Shown here piece by piece: positions 34,563 through 43,625 of a stretch of 64,000 nucleotides of DNA. Below the pieces are notes generated by a model. That model made no database searches. It worked only from the letters and a program-made list of their open reading frames with translations, and was not told the origin of the DNA. The stretch comes from Rosettibacter sp037481715 (GTDB taxonomy: Bacteria > Bacteroidota > Ignavibacteria > Ignavibacteriales > Melioribacteraceae): the NCBI GenBank assembly GCA_037481715.1, contig JBBFLD010000006.1, positions 1 through 64,000 of the forward strand, given 5' to 3'. The number at the start of each line of letters is the position of its first letter. Position 1 is the stretch's first letter. The translations under genes and the position numbers were made by a program.

Positions 34563-35858
34563 TTATTCCTTTTTATTTGATTCTTCTCCATTAGATTTAA
34601 TTTTATCCAGCGCAAAAAGTTCTTTAACTAAAATTGTATTTGCAGCCATTTCATCAATGTTAATTCCTGATTCTGCCATTTCTCTTAATTTGATTGTCGG
34701 ATTATGAAGCAGCCTTCCAATCAATCTTCTTGTCATGTCTTCTATTTTCAAATAATCTTCTGCTGTAACTTTGTTTTTAATTTTCTCAAGTTCATCATTT
34801 CTGATTTGTTCAAAAAAGTCTCTCAAAGATTTTATTACCGGAACAACTTCGAGTGTGTTATACCAGCTGAAAAATTCAATCATCTCTTCCATAATTATTT
34901 TTTCGACTTTTGGAATTTCATTTTTTCTTTTTGCAATGTTCTGGTCAACTATCACTTTTAATGAATCCATATCGTGATAAAAAACATTTTCAATATCTTT
35001 TACTTCTGGGTCAATATCACGCGGTACAGCAATATCCATTAATACAATTGGAGTTCCTTTCCTTTTTTTCATTGCATTTTGAATATCATCTTTCGTAAGA
35101 ATAAAATTTGGAGAACTTGTTGCACTTATTATCACATCATAATTAAAAATATTTTCTTTCAGAGATTCAAAAGGAATTACATTGCCATTTATTTTATTTG
35201 CTAAAGATTCTGCCCGCTCTAATGTTCTATTGCAAATTGAAATTCTTCCTATTCCTTTATCTTTGAGATGAACTGCAGCCAATTCACCTGTTTCGCCTGC
35301 ACCAATTATTAGTGCCGATTTTTTATCGAGTCCTGCAAATATTTTTTCAAGAACTTGAACAGCAGCATAACTAACAGTAACTGCCCCTTCACCAATAGTA
35401 GTTTCTTTAATTGCACGTTTTCCAACTTTTAATGCAGCATTTAAGATTCGTTTAATAATTGTTCCAGCAAAATTTAGATCTTCGGATAATTCAAATGATT
35501 CTTTAACTTGTCCAAGTATCTGGCTGTCGCCAATGACTAATGAATCAATTCCAGAAGCAACAGAAAAAATATGTTTAATTGCACCGCAAGAAAAATATTT
35601 TGTAAAATTTTCTTCTTTAACATTTTGAACAGGCTTAAACTCCAGCAGCTTTTTCAGAATTAAATCCGAATTCAATTTTTGATTTTTTGAAATGCAGAAA
35701 ATTTCTGTTCTGTTGCAGGTTGAAATTACCACACCTTCGCTGAATTCATCTTTAAGCCGTGGTATAAATTCAATAATTTCATCTCTTGTTAAGTGAAGAG
35801 ATTCCAGAATATCTATTGGTGCAGTTTTATGATTTATTGAAATTCCTATTAAATTCAT
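34563..35858 (-). CDS. hemA: Glutamyl-tRNA reductase
   Basis: HemA reduces glutamyl-tRNA to glutamate-1-semialdehyde, the committed step of the C5 pathway. ATG at 35858 is preferred over a TTG two codons upstream. The 431-residue protein shows GISINHKTAPIDILE, the catalytic cysteine in VVISTCNRTEIF, the SLVIGDSQILGQVK motif, the NADPH fold ALIIGAGETGELAA, and a C-terminal dimerisation domain with a short charged tail. It follows the CcsA/HemX-like gene by 53 bases, the hemX-hemA pairing known in other bacteria. Confidence 0.96.
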   Translation of the reverse strand: MNLIGISINHKTAPIDILESLHLTRDEIIEFIPRLKDEFSEGVVISTCNRTEIFCISKNQKLNSDLILKKLLEFKPVQNVKEENFTKYFSCGAIKHIFSVASGIDSLVIGDSQILGQVKESFELSEDLNFAGTIIKRILNAALKVGKRAIKETTIGEGAVTVSYAAVQVLEKIFAGLDKKSALIIGAGETGELAAVHLKDKGIGRISICNRTLERAESLANKINGNVIPFESLKENIFNYDVIISATSSPNFILTKDDIQNAMKKRKGTPIVLMDIAVPRDIDPEVKDIENVFYHDMDSLKVIVDQNIAKRKNEIPKVEKIIMEEMIEFFSWYNTLEVVPVIKSLRDFFEQIRNDELEKIKNKVTAEDYLKIEDMTRRLIGRLLHNPTIKLREMAESGINIDEMAANTILVKELFALDKIKSNGEESNKKE

Positions 35859-35911
35859 TTCCAATCATACTTTTTTTAAAATTACTTTTCTTCCTGAATT
35901 TACTTCATCAA

Positions 35912-36736
35912 TCAATAAAATGAATGAAATGTATGAGAATATGTGCTTGTTATAATTAAAGAAATTATTGTAAGAATAAATCCGCACAATGAAAATATTA
36001 TAACTTTTTTACCATACCAGTTTGCAAGATATTTGCTGATAATTCCAGTACCATAAGCAATCCAGATAAAAGCTGTGCCAATAAGTTTTGGGTCATAAAA
36101 TTTAAAATTCGGGAAAGCATTTGGCAGCCATATTGTTCCAATAATAATTGCAAATGTTAAAAGAACAAATCCAATAACCAGAGAATAAAAACTTAACTTC
36201 TCAAGAATTTCAAGACTTGGCAGACGATTGAATATTAATCCAAATTTATTGCTTCTCAAATTTTTGTAGAGAATTAAAAACAACAATCCATATACAGCAG
36301 AAATTGTAAATCCTGAATATCCAAGAATTGCACTTACAACATGAAGTCCAAGCATTCTATTTCTTAAAACTTCTGGGACTACATAATTATGTTCAATTGA
36401 TAATGAAGAAACCACCTGAAAAATCAAAGAGAATAAAATTATAAAAGAGCCAGTGCCGCGAATATCTGTTAACAATTCAAGAATGAAATAAGAAAATGAA
36501 ACTGAAAAAGCCAGCAGTGAAAAAATTTCGAATTTAGTTGTAATTGGAGGATGATTAAATTCAACTGAACGAACCATTAAATAAAAAGTATGAACAAAAA
36601 GAGTAACAAAAAGAAAAATTCTTTTGGAATTTGTAAACAAATTTTTTTCTGCAAAAAAGTCATAAGTGTAAATTGTAAAAACAATTAAATACAAAAACGG
36701 AAGAAGTGCATTTAAGCTGTTTATTGTAGAAATCAT
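35912..36736 (-). CDS. CcsA/HemX-like membrane protein
   Basis: This 274-residue protein has about eight TM helices and belongs to the CcmC/CcsA/HemX superfamily. Conserved pieces include the histidine-bearing LGLHVVSAILGYSGFTISAV and, near residue 208, IGTIWLPNAFPNFKFYDPK. The latter is the place of the tryptophan-rich WWD haem-handling motif of true cytochrome c synthetases, but only one tryptophan remains. That degeneracy and the position directly before hemA favour a HemX-like role, controlling HemA level, over cytochrome c assembly. The abundant multihaem cytochromes next door keep the CcsA option open. It is the first gene of the hem operon. Confidence 0.8.
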   Translation of the reverse strand: MISTINSLNALLPFLYLIVFTIYTYDFFAEKNLFTNSKRIFLFVTLFVHTFYLMVRSVEFNHPPITTKFEIFSLLAFSVSFSYFILELLTDIRGTGSFIILFSLIFQVVSSLSIEHNYVVPEVLRNRMLGLHVVSAILGYSGFTISAVYGLLFLILYKNLRSNKFGLIFNRLPSLEILEKLSFYSLVIGFVLLTFAIIIGTIWLPNAFPNFKFYDPKLIGTAFIWIAYGTGIISKYLANWYGKKVIIFSLCGFILTIISLIITSTYSHTFHSFY

Positions 36737-36807
36737 CTGTTTTCTCTTTTAATTCTTACGTTTAAACCAAAAATAGATTACAATAATTCAAAAAGAAATA
36801 CATAAAC

Positions 36808-36842
36808 AAAAAAAGCCGTCCCTCAAGATTTATGAGACGGCT
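36808..36842 (-). terminator. Intrinsic terminator of the electron-transfer cluster
   Basis: On the minus strand AGCCGT-CTCA pairs with TGAG-ACGGCT (36814-36842, with a two-base bulge and AT-rich loop) and is followed by seven T residues (36814 down to 36808). It lies 20 bases after the 9-haem gene stop and separates the cytochrome operon from the hem operon that begins at 36736. Confidence 0.85.
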
Positions 36843-36861
36843 TGAAATAAAAGGTGAAATG

Positions 36862-37860
36862 TTAGAATAAATCAATCTTGCCATTGATGTGTTTTGTTTT
36901 GTCTGCAATCTTACCATACTTATCAACAACTCCAACATGACATACACCGCAAGAATTTTTTTCTACTTCTATATGACCTTTAGGAGGCAACCCATGACAA
37001 GTTCCGCATTCAGCTTGTGTTCCATCAACTTTATTCCAGATTGGCTGAAAGTTATTTCCAGTAATTTTATCTTCAATATAAGCAAACTGATATTGAGCAT
37101 TTTCTTTCTTGAATTCAAAATTACCATGGCAATAAGTATTGCTGCATTTATTGTCATTAAAATTATATGATGGATTTCCAACACCGCTTGAACTGAAACT
37201 GCCAAAAACAACTTCTGCTCGCGAAGTGTTATCTATATGTCCGGCAGAATTAAATTTAGCTGGAACTATGTGGCACTCATTGCATTGAGTTGCTTTTGCA
37301 ATTTGAGAATCTGCTAAATGTTTCTGATGTGCACCAACTCTAAAATCTTTAGTATCAATGGCACCATTTGTAGCCTTAGGCGGCGATATTTTTGATGGAT
37401 TAGCAAAATCACCGTGACATGTATTGCAGGCTTCAGGACCAGATGATTGATTATGGCATGTGGTGCATTTGGGACTTACAATTCCACCTGCATAATTACT
37501 GCCATGGCATTGAGAACATTTTGTTAAATCCCAATTAATAGCTGCAATAAATTTTCCATGAAATTTTTCTGAGGTTAAATTATTAATTTCAGCTGTATGA
37601 ACATTAATTGCACTGTGACAATCAAGACAGCTAACTTTTGCAGTTCCACCGGAATAATTTGAAGCGTGGCATTGTTTGCAGCTCTCCATTTTTCCATCCA
37701 CTAATTGTCTTCCATGAAAATTAGCAGATGTTTTAACCATTACATCTTTACCATGAATACTAAGTTTTTCTGGTGGAGTAATTTCATCCTGAACATCACT
37801 GCATGAGATAAAACTTATCAGAGCTGCAAATAAAATGATAAATAATTTAATGTATTTCAT
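36862..37860 (-). CDS. Nine-haem c-type cytochrome lipoprotein (CxxxxCH type)
   Basis: ATG at 37860 (MKYIKLFIILFAALISFISC) is chosen over a TTG two codons upstream. A lipobox ends at the cysteine of FISC, so the 332-residue protein is likely membrane-anchored by lipid. I count eight CxxCH motifs (from CKQCH to CGVCH) and one CX4CH (CSNTYCHGNF). The CX4CH followed by a later CGTCHGLPPKGH matches the Geobacter-type CxxxxCH/CxxCH cytochrome domain. It probably sits at the outer membrane as a terminal or exit cytochrome. It is the last gene of the cluster, directly followed by a terminator. Confidence 0.9.
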   Translation of the reverse strand: MKYIKLFIILFAALISFISCSDVQDEITPPEKLSIHGKDVMVKTSANFHGRQLVDGKMESCKQCHASNYSGGTAKVSCLDCHSAINVHTAEINNLTSEKFHGKFIAAINWDLTKCSQCHGSNYAGGIVSPKCTTCHNQSSGPEACNTCHGDFANPSKISPPKATNGAIDTKDFRVGAHQKHLADSQIAKATQCNECHIVPAKFNSAGHIDNTSRAEVVFGSFSSSGVGNPSYNFNDNKCSNTYCHGNFEFKKENAQYQFAYIEDKITGNNFQPIWNKVDGTQAECGTCHGLPPKGHIEVEKNSCGVCHVGVVDKYGKIADKTKHINGKIDLF

Positions 37861-37874
37861 ATTCAACCCAATAA

Positions 37875-39074
37875 TTATTTATGGCAATAACCGCAAAAGC
37901 CTGCTCCCTTAATTCCATTGGGATGAGCATTTGCATCGCGATGACATGTATAACAAACTGAATTAACATCACTGTGCCAGTCTCCTTCTTCATCTCTCAT
38001 AAAATTGCTCATATGTGTCTTTGGATTTGTACCTTTGACTCCATCATTATCAACATGGCACAAAATACAACTTGGGTCTGCTCCTTGAACATCATGACAT
38101 GCCTCACAAGATTCAATATCCCGCCTTGCCATTACAGCATGCTGACCTCCGCCAGTTCCTACGCCAATTGTAACAAAGTTTGGTTTTCTGTGAGAAGCTG
38201 GCATTGTTCCTTCCATTGCAAAATCATTTTTCTCTGAATTATGACATTCAACACAAAAAGTTTCTACTTGATGACAAGTTTGACATTCACTCGATTTATT
38301 ATTGGCATCAATTCCATGAGAAAATCTGTAATTCAAATCATGAACTCTGCCGAGCTGCTGCTGTTTTGCATTATCTGTAAATTTGTGTGGCGAATAAGGA
38401 GCATAAAAATCTCTTGCACTGTTTGATTCTGTAATCATTGTTGTTGATGCATGACAAGTTTCGCAGAAATTGTTATCATGACACATTTCACATTCTGCAT
38501 TCTCAGCATTGACTTTGAACTTGTGTCTTTTAAGAAATCCAACTTCCTGATGGTCTGCAGGAATTAAATTTGCAGTTGATATATGACAAATCTCACAATC
38601 ATTTGCTGCAACTGTTTGATTATTGTGACATTTATAACAGCTGTTCATCGATGGCATTGATGATGCAGACTGAAATGCATAATCGACTTCATCCAAACCT
38701 TTATGGCATGCAATACATTCCATCTTTTGTTCAGTTACATGCTTTTTGTGATTAAATATTAAATCCGATTCTTTCTGTATTAATTTTTCATTAACATTTT
38801 CATAATGACATGTATTGCATTTATCAGTGTCCTCAACATCATGGCATGTTGCACATGTCTGTTTATCCGGTAAAAGTCTGTCTTTTAATGAAGTGCTCTC
38901 AGCTGCATTGGTATGGCATGCCGTGCACTCTGCAATTTCTTTATGAAATGAATGAGAAAATTTAATTATGTCTTTGTTTGTTTTTTTAGGTTCTCCTCTT
39001 TCGTTGACAGCTGCAACACTAAGAAAAATTGTTAGCGAAAGAGCTAAGAGCGCATATAAAATTTTTATTTTCAT
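37875..39074 (-). CDS. 14-haem c-type cytochrome
   Basis: The 399-residue exported protein has a signal peptide (about 1-22, IFLSVAA). Fourteen CxxCH motifs are distributed from CTACH near residue 50 to CGYCHK at the very C-terminus. Extra histidines (for example FSHSFHKE, FNHKKH, SPHKF, FSHGID, ASHRK) precede motifs, as expected for bis-His ligation. No catalytic domain is recognisable, so electron wiring is the likely function. It lies 6 bases after the outer-membrane barrel gene and 14 before the lipoprotein cytochrome, an arrangement like porin-cytochrome conduits. Confidence 0.92.
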   Translation of the reverse strand: MKIKILYALLALSLTIFLSVAAVNERGEPKKTNKDIIKFSHSFHKEIAECTACHTNAAESTSLKDRLLPDKQTCATCHDVEDTDKCNTCHYENVNEKLIQKESDLIFNHKKHVTEQKMECIACHKGLDEVDYAFQSASSMPSMNSCYKCHNNQTVAANDCEICHISTANLIPADHQEVGFLKRHKFKVNAENAECEMCHDNNFCETCHASTTMITESNSARDFYAPYSPHKFTDNAKQQQLGRVHDLNYRFSHGIDANNKSSECQTCHQVETFCVECHNSEKNDFAMEGTMPASHRKPNFVTIGVGTGGGQHAVMARRDIESCEACHDVQGADPSCILCHVDNDGVKGTNPKTHMSNFMRDEEGDWHSDVNSVCYTCHRDANAHPNGIKGAGFCGYCHK

Positions 39075-39080
39075 ATTCTT

Positions 39081-40343
39081 CTAAAAATTTGTATTGAACA
39101 AATAATTTACTTTGAATAATAATCTTAAATCATTTTTATAAATTTTATTATTAAAATACTGCCCCTGTAAATCAAAAGATAGAACTCTCCAAGGTCTAAG
39201 ATTAAAGCCAGCAAGAAAAGCTGTAATTGTATTTACATTATCATCTTTTGATAATTTGTAATTAGTGTAAGTAATTCCTACCGAAGGTGTAACTAATCCT
39301 TCAAAAAATGATTGAGCTGCATAAAGAGAAATTGCATCAAGTTCACCTGCATCACCAAATGTTTTTCTATAACTTAAACTTCCAAATTTTGTATTGGCGC
39401 CCATGGTAATTCGAGATGAATGTTCACTTCCAAATTTTACATCACCATACTTAAAGATAAATGTGTAAAGATTAGAAACATTGTAATCAATTCCGCCTTC
39501 TATTTCCAGCGAGTTGCCATAATCAAAAACAGAAAAGATAGAATTATATCTTATCTTTGGTTCTCTTTGATTGTAATAGAGATTAATTCCCAATTCTTTT
39601 GTTGCTTTAACTCTGCCATCAAATTCAATTTTTGATGTTTCTTCATAATTCAAATCATATTCATATCTTGCATTCAAATCAAGGAGCTTATTATCATTGT
39701 AAGAAACATCTGCAGATAAAAATCTAAACTGATTTGATTTTGATTGAATAAGAACTGTTACAGGGTCTAAATTCTCATTCAATCTTTCTGCGTAGTAATC
39801 AGCTGGTTTAAAATTCTTATCGATGTATGAAATTCCAAATCTAAAATTATTCAGAGCATAGGTTTCGAATCTGCCTCCAAGAATGTAATTATTAGAAATA
39901 TCATCAATTAATTCTAATTTTTGATATGCAGGAACATTGCCTCCATAAAATCCCATTAAAGAAAATCCTGCATATTTAATTTTCAGATTAACACCATCAA
40001 ATAATCCACCGGCTACAGGCATTATTACATGTTGTCTGCCAATTTTTAATGTAACAAGATTAAATAAATCTCTTGCCTCAAAATAAAGATTATAAAATCT
40101 CATGCGCGGGTCGCTATCAAGAACATTACTAATGTTGCTTTCAAAATTAAATCTTGTGCGCAGTGAAAATTTATTGTAATTGAGATTGAGATTTAATGTT
40201 TGATATGTTCTGAAAAATGTTTCAGAATTATTGACATCATTAAATCTCTCAAAAGAATAAATTGAAGAAGTAAATCTGCCGTTAATATTCTGTGCATTTA
40301 ATATCAACGGCAGAAAAATTATTAATGAAATTATTCTTTTCAT
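39081..40343 (-). CDS. Outer-membrane beta-barrel protein (porin-like)
   Basis: The 420-residue protein has a signal peptide (MKRIISLIIFLPLILNAQ) and then alternating amphipathic strands throughout (LNLNLNYNKFSLRTRFNFES, FRFGISYIDKNF, LLDLNARYEYDLNYEE), ending in LLFKVNYLFNTNF with a C-terminal phenylalanine, typical of an outer-membrane barrel. No cysteine haem motif is present. It is encoded between a four-haem and a 14-haem cytochrome, so it may form the pore of a trans-outer-membrane electron conduit. Sequence similarity to MtrB or Geobacter porins cannot be judged without a search. Confidence 0.8.
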   Translation of the reverse strand: MKRIISLIIFLPLILNAQNINGRFTSSIYSFERFNDVNNSETFFRTYQTLNLNLNYNKFSLRTRFNFESNISNVLDSDPRMRFYNLYFEARDLFNLVTLKIGRQHVIMPVAGGLFDGVNLKIKYAGFSLMGFYGGNVPAYQKLELIDDISNNYILGGRFETYALNNFRFGISYIDKNFKPADYYAERLNENLDPVTVLIQSKSNQFRFLSADVSYNDNKLLDLNARYEYDLNYEETSKIEFDGRVKATKELGINLYYNQREPKIRYNSIFSVFDYGNSLEIEGGIDYNVSNLYTFIFKYGDVKFGSEHSSRITMGANTKFGSLSYRKTFGDAGELDAISLYAAQSFFEGLVTPSVGITYTNYKLSKDDNVNTITAFLAGFNLRPWRVLSFDLQGQYFNNKIYKNDLRLLFKVNYLFNTNF

Positions 40344-40361
40344 TTTTAGCCTGCTAAGATT

Positions 40362-40907
40362 TTAATTTTTTGGTACTTTATGAGCAATCTTAGGCCACAT
40401 TTCTGCAAAATTAAATTCTTTGTAAGTTGGACTTTCAGGGTTATGACATGTTTTACAGTACTTTTCAATTTCCTCATCATTCTTCCATACAACCAATCCG
40501 TTCTTAACAGCTTCGTTTCTATCTTTCATAACTTTTAATGTTTTATAAGCAGAACCGGGACCATGGCATGTTTCGCATTGAACTCCATCTTCTACTTTGA
40601 ACTTTGCACCAATTAATTTTTTATCTACATCATAACCGCTTGCATGACATTTCAAACATTTTGGATTTTCAACAGCTTTGACATCTCCTGATAATTTATT
40701 TGCTTCGTCTGTTAAAAGTGATTTGTAAGCATTGGCATGTTTGCTTTCCTGCCAAATTTTCAATTGCTGCCCCTGCTTTTCTGTTTTGTGGCATGTCCCG
40801 CAAACTTGAGTTCCTTCATAACCATAAGGCTGAGAAAATACTTGAGCAGGAATTAATAGATAAATTGCAACTAAAAAAATTACTAAGGTTATCATCTTCT
40901 TAAGCAT
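40362..40907 (-). CDS. Four-haem cytochrome, c554-like
   Basis: The 181-residue exported protein has a signal peptide (to about residue 25, PAQVFSQ). Four CxxCH motifs are visible: CGTCHKTEKQGQ, CLKCHASGYDVD, CETCHGPGSAY and CKTCHNPESPTY. The spacing, together with WQESKHANAYKSL and GVQCETCHGPGSAY, matches the cytochrome c554/c-prime family. The usual role is soluble periplasmic electron transfer. It lies between the 16-haem/cytochrome b fusion and the porin-like gene, suggesting it shuttles electrons from the inner-membrane complex to the outer membrane. Confidence 0.9.
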   Translation of the reverse strand: MLKKMITLVIFLVAIYLLIPAQVFSQPYGYEGTQVCGTCHKTEKQGQQLKIWQESKHANAYKSLLTDEANKLSGDVKAVENPKCLKCHASGYDVDKKLIGAKFKVEDGVQCETCHGPGSAYKTLKVMKDRNEAVKNGLVVWKNDEEIEKYCKTCHNPESPTYKEFNFAEMWPKIAHKVPKN

Positions 40908-40978
40908 TGTAATTCCTCCTGAAATTTAATGAACATTTTATTTATTAGGAAAATAGCTCAATCTAAATTCATAGGCAA

Positions 40979-43420
40979 TTATTCTTTTTGATTATCGTCA
41001 GTTTCTTCTTTGTTATTCTCTTCTTTGGTTTTGGGATTTAATTTTTCTTCCAGCCAGGCTTTCAATTCTGGATCATTATCAAGCTCGGAATCTATTATCG
41101 CATCTGGATTTAATCCATTCTTCTTCAATGTCGAAGTAAATAAAATTGTTGAATTGCTCAGCTTTTTATAATCCCGTTTGCCAAGTTGATATTCTTTCCA
41201 TTCAAGAACAACTCTTCTAAAATGTTTTTCGTGATGATGACGATAATTATGCAGTGTCATTTTTCCATCGATCCAAGTTAAGCTCATTGGATATTCATGA
41301 GGATGGAAAATTACAAAGAACCAATGCCATACAAGAATTGCAAGTGTTGCTAAAATTGCTTCATAAAAATGAATTAATTCGCTTACTTTGATTAACCATA
41401 CTGGAGCCCAATCTCCTACAATAGTGGGAAACCACAATATGAATCCTGTCAATCCCATTACAAGTGTTCCCCAAATTAAAGCCCAATATTCAGCTTTTTC
41501 TGTGTAATCGTATTTATCGTAAATTGGTTTTTGTTTTTTAATTCTCAAATAATAAAGAATAGTATCTTTGGCATCAAGAACATCATTGTAAGTAGGAATT
41601 AAATTTTTAAGAACTTCTCTTCCTCTGGCAGTTGATATCAAATAAATTATATGATACAATCCAGTTCCAATTAAAATTACTGCTGCACCTCTGTGAATAT
41701 ATTGGCGGGCTGTTTCTGTCATACCAAATGTTTTTAAGAGTTCTGCCCACCAGCTCTGATTATATTTAAGAGCAAATCCAGTAATTGCTAATGTGATAAA
41801 AGAAATTAATAACAGAAAATGCTGAATCACTTCACTCTTGGTAAATCTTGGAATTGTAATTTCTCCTTCAATTCTCTTTTTCTTTTTTCTGATTTCATAA
41901 ATAAAAATTAACAGATTATGTAATACCATTCCTCCAATAACTGAAATAATCAGCCAGAAGTAAATATTTGCTACAAGGTTTTCAATCTTTGATGCCGTTT
42001 CATTTTCAGTTTTATGAGAATAACTCTGAGAGAAAACAGGAGTTGCATTCGTATGACATCTCTTACAAGTGTTGGTTATATTTGCAACATTAACATTTGA
42101 TTCAGGATGCTCTTTTGGTAAAATTTTGTGAACACCATGGCAATCAATACACATTGCAGCGTCTTTATCGCCGCGCATTACTGCAAGTCCATGATAACTA
42201 TCCTGATAAGATTTTGCCTGTCCACCATTAATACCAAATCTTTCTGCAATCATTGGATTTTCGTGACAAACCATGCATGTCTTTTCCTGAATCTTTCTTG
42301 CTTCTTCTCGCTTATCTACAGTTGATATTGATTGAATACTGTGTTCACTATGGCAATCATTACATACAGGTGATTCTCTAAAACCTTTTTTTGCTCTAAT
42401 CCAGTGAATTGATTTTTGATATTCTTCTGATTCTTTTGGATGACATTGACCACATGTTTGAGGAATATTAAAAGAAGAAATTTTTGATGAAGGCTGCACT
42501 TTGTTTTTTATATCGTGAACACCATGACACATTGTGCAGGTAGCTGCATCCATTCTTCCTTTTTGAACAAGGATTCCGTGAACAGAATTTTTGTAAGTCT
42601 TGCCAGGTGATATAATTCCGATATTATACTTTTTCACAAGTTCAGGATTATCGTGGCATTTTCCGCATGTTGCTGCAAGATTTGTAGGATAAACTGAACT
42701 TGAAGGATTGTCAACTTTTTTAATATCATGCGAACCATGACAATCCCAGCATTTTGCTGCATCATCAATTCCTTCACTTAATGCAATTCCATGAATGCTT
42801 TCACTGTGTTCTTTTGCTATTTCATTGTGGCAAACATAGCAGTCTGCTTTTTTAGTCGATTTTAAATTTTTGGGATGGTCTTTCAAATTGTTGGCAATAA
42901 AGCTGTGGCAATCTGAACACTCTAAATTTTTATGAACAGAAGTTGGAAGTGTAAGTTTAACATCAACTTTTTTGTGACAGCTCAAACAATTACTTTTATC
43001 AACAGAAACAGCATGATAAACTGTAGCAATTGGTTTAGCTTCGTGACATTTAGAGCAATATAATTTTGATTTTAGAGAATTTTCTTTTGGAGGTTTTTGA
43101 ATTTCATGATTGCCATGACATGTAACACAATTAGGTGCATTTTTTATTTTCAATCTGTGATGAATATCTGAATTTACAGATTTAACTTTATCATCATGGC
43201 AATTTGCACAATTTACTTTTTTTGCACCTTTTTCAATGTGGTCTTCATTTACAACATCTTCATGACAACCCTGACAATCAATTGCATCTTTATGAACAGA
43301 CTTTTCAATAGAAACTTCATGACAATCTGAACAATTGAAATCTTGTGCTTTAGTTTTTGTTAGTCCAATTAATAAAATTGCTATAATCAGATAAGCTAAA
43401 TGATTCCGAAACAGGACCAC
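40979..43420 (-). CDS. 16-haem cytochrome c fused to a b-type cytochrome membrane domain (CbcL-like)
   Basis: It starts with GTG behind GGAG; no ATG is available before the signal sequence. Residues about 1-480 are exported and hold sixteen CxxCH motifs (CSDCH to CKRCH). The last half consists of repeated di-haem units, each with HG-x~15-CxxCHG.H-x~20-CxxCH. Residues about 490-735 contain five or so TM helices with paired histidines (IIQHF-, IHRGAAV, GLYHIIYL, LIHFYEAILA, LVWHWFFVIFHPHEYP), resembling the formate dehydrogenase gamma/cytochrome b561 type. The tail is charged. Geobacter CbcL has the same c-plus-b architecture with fewer haems. The likely role is quinol oxidation with electron exit to periplasmic cytochromes. 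Confidence 0.9.
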   Translation of the reverse strand: MVLFRNHLAYLIIAILLIGLTKTKAQDFNCSDCHEVSIEKSVHKDAIDCQGCHEDVVNEDHIEKGAKKVNCANCHDDKVKSVNSDIHHRLKIKNAPNCVTCHGNHEIQKPPKENSLKSKLYCSKCHEAKPIATVYHAVSVDKSNCLSCHKKVDVKLTLPTSVHKNLECSDCHSFIANNLKDHPKNLKSTKKADCYVCHNEIAKEHSESIHGIALSEGIDDAAKCWDCHGSHDIKKVDNPSSSVYPTNLAATCGKCHDNPELVKKYNIGIISPGKTYKNSVHGILVQKGRMDAATCTMCHGVHDIKNKVQPSSKISSFNIPQTCGQCHPKESEEYQKSIHWIRAKKGFRESPVCNDCHSEHSIQSISTVDKREEARKIQEKTCMVCHENPMIAERFGINGGQAKSYQDSYHGLAVMRGDKDAAMCIDCHGVHKILPKEHPESNVNVANITNTCKRCHTNATPVFSQSYSHKTENETASKIENLVANIYFWLIISVIGGMVLHNLLIFIYEIRKKKKRIEGEITIPRFTKSEVIQHFLLLISFITLAITGFALKYNQSWWAELLKTFGMTETARQYIHRGAAVILIGTGLYHIIYLISTARGREVLKNLIPTYNDVLDAKDTILYYLRIKKQKPIYDKYDYTEKAEYWALIWGTLVMGLTGFILWFPTIVGDWAPVWLIKVSELIHFYEAILATLAILVWHWFFVIFHPHEYPMSLTWIDGKMTLHNYRHHHEKHFRRVVLEWKEYQLGKRDYKKLSNSTILFTSTLKKNGLNPDAIIDSELDNDPELKAWLEEKLNPKTKEENNKEETDDNQKE

Positions 43421-43625
43421 TTAAAACTCCATATTTTCTTTATAAGAAACTTTTTATAACTTCAAAAATTATGCTCAAATTAAATATGCGAAAAGCTCAT
43501 TCATTCAAAGACTTTTAACTCAACATTTCTATTTTTTAAGAAAAAACATTATTAAAAATAAGATAATGGACTTACATATCTTATCAAAAAATATTCAACT
43601 TAATCGATTTTTACAAATTTATTCT

